DNA from: Gordonia liuliyuniae
GTDB taxonomy: Bacteria > Actinomycetota > Actinomycetes > Mycobacteriales > Mycobacteriaceae
Assembly: GCF_021739025.1 (NCBI RefSeq)
Contig: NZ_JAKKOT010000005.1
Span: 372,001-436,000 of the forward strand
Length of the DNA stretch: 64,000 nucleotides
Direction of reading: 5' to 3'
This document shows, one piece after another, positions 58,607-64,000 of this stretch. Numbering within the stretch: the stretch's first letter is position 1; every line of letters starts with the position of its first letter. A model generated the notes under the pieces. It did no database searches. It was not told the origin of the DNA and worked only from the letters and a program-made list of their open reading frames with translations. A program made the position numbers and the translations under genes.

Positions 58607-60523
58607 ATGGACCAGTCGCTGACCGGCCATCTGCTCTGGTTGATTCCGGCTCTGCCCGCGGTCGGCGCCGCATCGGTGTTGATCGCCGGTCGTCGGACGC
58701 GGGCGTGGGCGCACCTGTTGACTACGACGCTCGTCTCGGCGTCCGCGGTGCTCGCGATCGTCATGTGGCTCGCGATGATCGGTCGGGGCGGCCCGGACAA
58801 GGCCGCGACGAGCGAGCTGTACTCGTGGGTGCCGGTCGGCGAGCTCCGAGTCGATTTCGGAATGACGCTCGACCAGTTGTCGATGTGCTTCGTGCTGCTG
58901 ATCACGGTGGTCGGATCGCTGATCCACGTCTACTCGATCGGCTACATGCGGGACGACCCGGACCGCTACCGCTTCTTCGCCTACCTGAATCTGTTCGTGG
59001 CGGCGATGCTGGTGCTGGTCTTGTCGAACAACTATCTCGGCCTGTATCTCGGTTGGGAGGGCGTCGGTGTCGCGTCGTACCTGTTGATCGGTTTCTGGCA
59101 GGACAAGCCGTCGGCCGCGACCGCGGCGAAGAAGGCGTTCGTGATGAACCGGGTCGGCGACATGGGTCTGGCGATCGCGATGATGTTGATGTTCTCGACG
59201 TTCGGGTCGGTGAACTTCGACGACGTGTTCGCGTCGGCGTCGTCGGCGAGCGAGGCGACCGTCACCGGTATCGGTTTCATGCTGCTGTTGGCGGCGTGCG
59301 GCAAGTCGGCGCAGGTGCCGTTACAGGCGTGGCTGGGTGACGCGATGGAGGGCCCGACCCCGGTGTCCGCGCTCATCCACGCGGCGACGATGGTCACCGC
59401 GGGCGTCTATCTGATCACCCGGTCCGGGCCGCTGTTCGATCTCGCGCCGAACGCCCAGACCGGGGTGGTGGTGGTCGGCGCGGTGACGTTGCTGTTCGGT
59501 GCGATCGTCGGCTGCGCGAAGGACGACATCAAGAAGGCGCTCGCGGCGTCGACGATGAGTCAGATCGGGTACATGGTGTTGGCGGCGGGGCTCGGACCGG
59601 CCGGCTACGCGTTCGCGATCATGCATCTGCTGGCGCACGGGTTCTTCAAGGCCGGACTGTTCCTCGGAGCCGGGTCGATCATGCATGCGATGAACGACGA
59701 GACCGACATGCGGCGGTTCGGCGGCCTGTGGCGGGTCATGCCGATCACGTTCGTGACGTTCGGTCTCGGGTATCTCGCGATCATCGGGATCCCGCCGTTC
59801 TCCGGGTTCTTCTCCAAGGATTCGATCATCGAAGCGGCGGTCGCGGAGGGCGGCGCCCGCGGGGTCGTGCTCGGCGGCGCGACGATCCTCGGCGCGGCGA
59901 TCACCGCGTTCTACATGACCCGCGTCATGGTGATGACGTTCTTCGGACCTCGACGGTGGCGGAGCGATGCCGAGGGCGGAGCCCCGCATCCGCACGAGTC
60001 GGGCGGTTCGATGACAGCGCCGATGATCGCGTTGGCGGTCGGTTCGGTCGCGGCCGGCGGCCTCCTGGCGATCGGCGGGACATTGAAGGACTGGCTCGCC
60101 CCGGTCGTGGGAGAGGTGCCCGAACACGAGGGCGGCGTGCCCGCGTGGGCGGTCACGGTGATCGTGCTGGTCTGCGTCGTCGCTGGTGCGGCGATCGCGT
60201 GGGCAAAGTACGGTCGTGCGCCGATCCCGGAGACGGCGCCGGACGACGTGTCGGCGTTGACGCTGGCGGCGCGCGCCGACCTGTACGGCGACGCGTTCAA
60301 CGAGAAGGTGATCGTCGGGCCGGGCACTGCCGCGACGTCCGCCCTGGTCGTCGTCGACGATCATGGTCTCGGCGCTGTCCCGTCCGGTATCGGCACCGCG
60401 GTGACCGAGGTGTCGGAAGTGACCAGGCGGGCGCAGAACGGGTTCGTCCGGTCGTATGCGTTGTCGATCCTGGCGGGGACCGTGGTGATCGCCGCACTCA
60501 CATTGGTGGTGAACGTACTGTGA
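58607..60523 (+). CDS. nuoL: NADH dehydrogenase I chain L
   Basis: A 638-residue antiporter-like subunit with a lateral helix at the C-terminus. Typical motifs are [31 protein letters not shown] and [19 protein letters not shown]. It pumps protons. Start ATG at 58607 has no overlap; the stop overlaps nuoM (GTGA). Confidence 0.96.
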   Translation: MDQSLTGHLLWLIPALPAVGAASVLIAGRRTRAWAHLLTTTLVSASAVLAIVMWLAMIGRGGPDKAATSELYSWVPVGELRVDFGMTLDQLSMCFVLLITVVGSLIHVYSIGYMRDDPDRYRFFAYLNLFVAAMLVLVLSNNYLGLYLGWEGVGVASYLLIGFWQDKPSAATAAKKAFVMNRVGDMGLAIAMMLMFSTFGSVNFDDVFASASSASEATVTGIGFMLLLAACGKSAQVPLQAWLGDAMEGPTPVSALIHAATMVTAGVYLITRSGPLFDLAPNAQTGVVVVGAVTLLFGAIVGCAKDDIKKALAASTMSQIGYMVLAAGLGPAGYAFAIMHLLAHGFFKAGLFLGAGSIMHAMNDETDMRRFGGLWRVMPITFVTFGLGYLAIIGIPPFSGFFSKDSIIEAAVAEGGARGVVLGGATILGAAITAFYMTRVMVMTFFGPRRWRSDAEGGAPHPHESGGSMTAPMIALAVGSVAAGGLLAIGGTLKDWLAPVVGEVPEHEGGVPAWAVTVIVLVCVVAGAAIAWAKYGRAPIPETAPDDVSALTLAARADLYGDAFNEKVIVGPGTAATSALVVVDDHGLGAVPSGIGTAVTEVSEVTRRAQNGFVRSYALSILAGTVVIAALTLVVNVL

Positions 60524-62088
60524 CGATGCCCTGGCTCACCGTGTTGTGGCTCCTGCCTGCCGTCGCGTCGGGCGTCGTCATGTTCTTACCGGCCGACCGC
60601 GCGGCGCAGGTGAAGACGACGGGGGTCGGCGCGTCGTTGATCGTGCTGGTGTGGGCGGTGATCGTCGCGTTCCGTTTCGACTCGGGCGGCGACCGGTTCC
60701 AGTTGGTCGAGGACACCAGTTGGATTCCGGAGTTCGGCGCGCGCTACTCGCTCGCTCTCGACGGCCTGGGTCTCGCGTTGATCCTGTTGACGGCGGCGCT
60801 CACTCCGCTCCTGTTGATCGCCGGGTGGCGGGACGCCGACGGTGTCGACGCGTCTCGGGCCGACGGTGTCGACGCGTCTCGGGCCGACGGCTCGAGCGGC
60901 GGGAAGTCCGTCCACATCTATGTGGCGTTGCTTCTCGCCGTCGAGGCGATGGTGTTGATGAGTTTCGTCGCCACGGACGTTCTGCTGTTCTACATCTTCT
61001 TCGAGGCGATGCTCGTCCCGATGTACTTCCTGATCGGCGGTTTCGGCCCGACCGGCCCCGGTGTCCGGCCTGCACGTTCGCGCGCCGCGGTCACGTTCCT
61101 GCTCTACAACCTGCTCGGCGGCCTCGTGATGTTGGCCGCGGTGATCGGCTTGTATGTGGTGGCAGGCGATTTCGACTTCATCGCGATCTCCTCGGGGGTC
61201 GCCGACGGGTCGCTCGACATGTCGGCGACGACGCAGAATCTGCTGTTCGGCGGGTTCGTGTTCGCGTTCGCGGTGAAGGCACCGTTGTGGCCGTTGCACA
61301 CGTGGCTGCCGAACGCCGCGGTGTCGACGACGCCGGCCGCCGCCGTGATGATGATGGCGGTGATGGACAAGGTCGGCACCTTCGCGATGCTGCGGTTCTG
61401 TGTCGGCCTGTTCCCGGACGCGTCGTCGACGTTCGCGCCACTGTTGTGCACGCTCGCCGTGGTCAGCATCGTGTACGGCGCAGTCATGGCGATCGGGCAG
61501 CGCGACGTGATGCGGTTGATCGCGTACACGTCGATCTCGCATTTCGGGTTCATCGTCCTCGGCGTCTTCGCGTTGACGGCGCAGGGCCAGAGCGGGTCGG
61601 CGCTCTACATGGTCAACCACGGGGTGTCGACGGCGGCACTGTTCCTGATCGCCGGGTTCCTCGTCAGCAGACGCGGCAGTTCCCTGATCGCCGACTACGG
61701 CGGCGTCCAGAAGATCGCGCCCGTCCTGGCCGGGACGTTCCTCGTCGCCGGGCTCGCCACGTTGTCGCTGCCGGGTCTCGGACCGTTCATCAGCGAGTTC
61801 CTGGTGTTGATCGGAGCGTTCACGCGCTACCCGGTCGCCGGGATCATCGCGTCGATCGCGCTCGTCCTGTCGGCCGTCTACATCTTGTGGACCTACCAGC
61901 GGATGATGGGCGGTCCGGTACGGGAATCGTCGTCGCCGATCACCGATCTGGGAGTCCGGGAGAAGGTGGTCGTGGTGCCGTTGATCGCCGCGCTCGTCGT
62001 TCTCGGCTTCTATCCGCGGTTGATTCTGGACTTCGTGAATCCGACCGTCGACATCAGTGTCTCGACCGTGCACGGAGGTGACCGATGA
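60520..62088 (+). CDS. nuoM: NADH dehydrogenase I chain M
   Basis: A 522-residue antiporter-like proton-pumping subunit. Motifs are [28 protein letters not shown] and [19 protein letters not shown] 24-bp perfect tandem duplication lies in a hydrophilic loop (DGVDASRA twice). GTG at 60520 overlaps the nuoL stop; ATG at 60526 is an alternative. Stop overlaps nuoN. Confidence 0.95.
   Translation: MTMPWLTVLWLLPAVASGVVMFLPADRAAQVKTTGVGASLIVLVWAVIVAFRFDSGGDRFQLVEDTSWIPEFGARYSLALDGLGLALILLTAALTPLLLIAGWRDADGVDASRADGVDASRADGSSGGKSVHIYVALLLAVEAMVLMSFVATDVLLFYIFFEAMLVPMYFLIGGFGPTGPGVRPARSRAAVTFLLYNLLGGLVMLAAVIGLYVVAGDFDFIAISSGVADGSLDMSATTQNLLFGGFVFAFAVKAPLWPLHTWLPNAAVSTTPAAAVMMMAVMDKVGTFAMLRFCVGLFPDASSTFAPLLCTLAVVSIVYGAVMAIGQRDVMRLIAYTSISHFGFIVLGVFALTAQGQSGSALYMVNHGVSTAALFLIAGFLVSRRGSSLIADYGGVQKIAPVLAGTFLVAGLATLSLPGLGPFISEFLVLIGAFTRYPVAGIIASIALVLSAVYILWTYQRMMGGPVRESSSPITDLGVREKVVVVPLIAALVVLGFYPRLILDFVNPTVDISVSTVHGGDR
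60838..60885 (+). repeat. 24-bp tandem duplication in nuoM
   Basis: Two perfect 24-bp copies (60838-60861 and 60862-60885) in frame, adding one copy of the eight-residue unit DGVDASRA to a polar loop between membrane helices. Confidence 0.95.
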
Positions 62089-63755
62089 TTGCGACCGTCG
62101 ACGTCGTCGCGCTCGAAGCGCCGAGCATCGACTATTACCGGCTCTCGCCGATGCTCATCGTGTTCGGTGTCGCCGTGGTCAGCGTCCTGGTGGAGGCGTT
62201 CGTGTCGTCGCGCGTCCGCTACCGGACGCAACTGTCGCTCACGTGCGTGGGACTCGTCGCGGCAATGGTCGCGCTCGGTTTCGTCGCCGCCACCGCGTCC
62301 GGTGATTCGGCTGCCGCCCGCTCGTTGATGAGCGGAGCGGTCCTCGTCGACGGGCCGGGACTGTTCGTGCAGGCGGTAGTGCTCGTCGTGGCGCTCGGCG
62401 CGGTCGCGTTCATGGGCGAGCGACGACTCGACCGGGTGTGGGCATCCGTCGAGGTCCGTACCGCCGCGGGCGAGCGGATCGCGGTCGGCGGCGGGCCGGA
62501 CGAGGTCGCCGACGTCGAGGACGCCGATCTGGCGGCGGACGCGTTCACGCCGTCGGGCGCGACGGTGCCCGGTTCGGCCGACGAGCTCGCCGCGGGCCGC
62601 GCCGGCTTCTTGACGACCGAGGTGTATCCGCTGACGTTGTTCGCGGTCGGCGGCATGATGCTGTTCGGGTCGTGCGGAGATCTGCTGACCATGTTCATCG
62701 CGCTGGAGGTGCTGTCGCTGCCGCTGTACGTGTTGTGCGGGTTGGCGCGGCGCCGCCGATTGTTGTCGCAGGAGGCGTCGCTCAAATACTTCCTGTTGGG
62801 TGCCTTCTCATCGGCGATCTTCCTGTTCGGCACGGCGTTCGCGTACGGCGCGAGCGGCTCCCTCTCGCTGCGCGACATCGGCGCCACTCTGTTCGCCGCC
62901 GACGAGCGGACGTTCGGCGTCATCGCGTTGTGTCTGATCGCCGTCGGTCTGCTGTTCAAAGTCGGCGCGGTCCCATTCGGTTCGTGGGTGCCCGATGTCT
63001 ACCAGGGGGCTCCGACGCCGGTCACGTCGTTGATGGCGTCGGCGACGAAGGCCGCGGCGTTCGGCGCGCTCCTCCGGGTTCTGCATGTCGGTTTCCCGGA
63101 TCTCGCGGATGTGGCGCGTCCGGCGTTGTGGACGGTGACGATCGCGACCATGGTGATCGCGACGGTGATGGCGGTGACGCAGAACGACGTGAAACGGATG
63201 CTCGCCTATTCGTCGGTGAGCCATGTGGGTTTCGCGCTGGTCGGCGCGATCACGATCACCTCGGACGCGGTCGGCGCGACGTTGTTCTACGTCGCCGTGT
63301 ACGCGGTGTCGGCGTTCGGTGGATTCGCCCTGCTCTCAGTGGTGCGGGACGCGGCGGGCCGCGAGGAGTCCGACTTGGCGGCGTGGGCCGGGCTCGGCAG
63401 ACGGCATCCGCTGGTGGGCGCGATGATGTCACTGTTGCTGCTGTCGTTCGCAGGTATCCCGTTGACGGGCGGTTTCATCGCCAAGTTCGCGGTGTTCTCC
63501 GCGGCAGGCGACGCGGGGTCGTGGCCGCTGGTGATCGTCGGAGTCCTGTGCAGTGCGATCGCCGCCTACTTCTACGTTCGCGTGATCGTCACAATGTTCT
63601 TCGCCGACCCGCCCGCCGACGCGCCGACGGTGATCACTCCGAGCCCGTTGACGACCGTCCCGATCGCGATCAGCGCTGGCCTGACGCTCCTGTTGGGCAT
63701 CTTCCCCCAATGGCTCCTCGACCTCACCACCGACTCCACCCACTTCCTCGGCTGA
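62085..63755 (+). CDS. nuoN: NADH dehydrogenase I chain N
   Basis: A 556-residue antiporter-like subunit that closes the operon. Recognisable by LEVLSLPLYVLCGLARRRRLLSQE is split here as LEVLSLPLYVLCG and RRRLLSQEASLKYFLLG, with VGAVPFGSWVPDVYQGAPT and QNDVKRMLAYSSVSH. A hydrophilic insertion of about 60 residues (around residues 115-175) separates two helices, as in mycobacterial NuoN. Start overlaps nuoM by four bases. Confidence 0.95.
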   Translation: MIATVDVVALEAPSIDYYRLSPMLIVFGVAVVSVLVEAFVSSRVRYRTQLSLTCVGLVAAMVALGFVAATASGDSAAARSLMSGAVLVDGPGLFVQAVVLVVALGAVAFMGERRLDRVWASVEVRTAAGERIAVGGGPDEVADVEDADLAADAFTPSGATVPGSADELAAGRAGFLTTEVYPLTLFAVGGMMLFGSCGDLLTMFIALEVLSLPLYVLCGLARRRRLLSQEASLKYFLLGAFSSAIFLFGTAFAYGASGSLSLRDIGATLFAADERTFGVIALCLIAVGLLFKVGAVPFGSWVPDVYQGAPTPVTSLMASATKAAAFGALLRVLHVGFPDLADVARPALWTVTIATMVIATVMAVTQNDVKRMLAYSSVSHVGFALVGAITITSDAVGATLFYVAVYAVSAFGGFALLSVVRDAAGREESDLAAWAGLGRRHPLVGAMMSLLLLSFAGIPLTGGFIAKFAVFSAAGDAGSWPLVIVGVLCSAIAAYFYVRVIVTMFFADPPADAPTVITPSPLTTVPIAISAGLTLLLGIFPQWLLDLTTDSTHFLG

Positions 63756-63825
63756 ACCGCCCTTACCGCAGCCTCAACTCCGTCGTCGCACCCTCACCTA
63801 CCTTCCCGCAACCTCGACCTGTCTC

Positions 63826-63847
63826 AGCAGCCTGCGCTCAGGTTGCT
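63826..63847. terminator. Hairpin after the nuo operon
   Basis: AGCAGCCTG (63826-63834) pairs with CAGGTTGCT (63839-63847) around CGCT, with one G-U pair. It lies between the nuoN stop and a convergent gene whose stop it overlaps. The rest of the 90-base spacer has no gene. Confidence 0.55.
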
Positions 63848-64000
63848 ACGACGGATTGACGTTGCGACGAGATAGTTGGGGTTGCGTCAGTTCGCCGACG
63901 GTGGCACGCGAGAGGCCCTTGTGGTCGTAGTACCAATTGACGCCGAGCCCGAGGACCACGCCGACGGCGAGGCCAATGACGGTCATGACCAGCCCGTGGG
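63846..64000 (-). CDS. C-terminal end of an unidentified membrane protein
   Basis: The minus strand is open from the window edge to a TAG at 63846-63848. It encodes a membrane helix (VMTVIGLAVGVVLGLGV) followed by NWYYDHKGLSRATVGELTQP and a short basic tail. An internal ATG at 63986 could also be the true start, giving 46 residues. No family is recognised. Confidence 0.5.
   Translation of the reverse strand, partial: HGLVMTVIGLAVGVVLGLGVNWYYDHKGLSRATVGELTQPQLSRRNVNPS

Overview
The window is high-GC actinobacterial chromosome from a mycolic-acid-containing member of the Mycobacteriales, most like Gordonia or a close relative (genus is inference). Support comes from a mycolate-reductase (CmrA) homologue beside orn, a mycothiol-type DsbA-fold nitroreductase, long gene blocks in Mycobacterium tuberculosis order (Rv2466c to Rv2477c; Rv2509/orn; Rv3143/nuo; the nirBD-Rv0260c-narK set), many GTG starts and frequent apparent leaderless promoters.

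Layout. 0-8 kb: the end of an M48 peptidase, the nitroreductase/pepN divergent pair, DUF5130 with a small CtaJ-like membrane protein, truncated haemoglobin glbO and a GH13 alpha-glucosidase. 7-17 kb: Rv2474c-like protein, thioesterase and the large NAD-glutamate dehydrogenase, then an accessory three-gene unit (MpaB-family oxygenase plus two tiny membrane proteins) lying between gdh and ettA, which are neighbours in M. tuberculosis. 17-23 kb: a CopD-CtaG fusion, tRNA-Arg, a HAD phosphatase, and a monooxygenase/crotonase/thiolase run with a duplicated gene-end fossil.

23.3-33.8 kb is a nearly complete nitrate-assimilation cluster: a nitrate reductase fused to a diflavin (flavodoxin-FAD-NADPH) reductase, nirB, nirD, a siroheme chelatase, a HemD-like regulator of the NnaR type and the transporter narK. 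The three promoter regions carry AC-n9-AC patterns that resemble GlnR boxes. NarK imports nitrate, NasC reduces it to nitrite, NirBD reduces nitrite to ammonium, CbiX supplies siroheme iron, and NnaR with GlnR would switch the set on.

33.8-47.8 kb is more mosaic: two tandem-repeat patches, an SMP-30-like protein, a PadR/FadH pair, cmrA, orn, tRNA-His, an aldo-keto reductase, a divergent MFS/LysR pair, a badly broken glycosyltransferase pseudogene, a DGPF (YciI)/ECF sigma pair, a butanediol-dehydrogenase-like enzyme and a gamma-glutamylcyclotransferase-like protein. 47.8-63.8 kb is a complete 14-gene nuoA-N operon (proton-pumping NADH dehydrogenase), almost every junction overlapping by 1-4 nt, preceded by an atypical receiver protein. 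The last bases hold the end of an unidentified minus-strand membrane protein.

No CRISPR array, prophage, transposase or integrase was seen.
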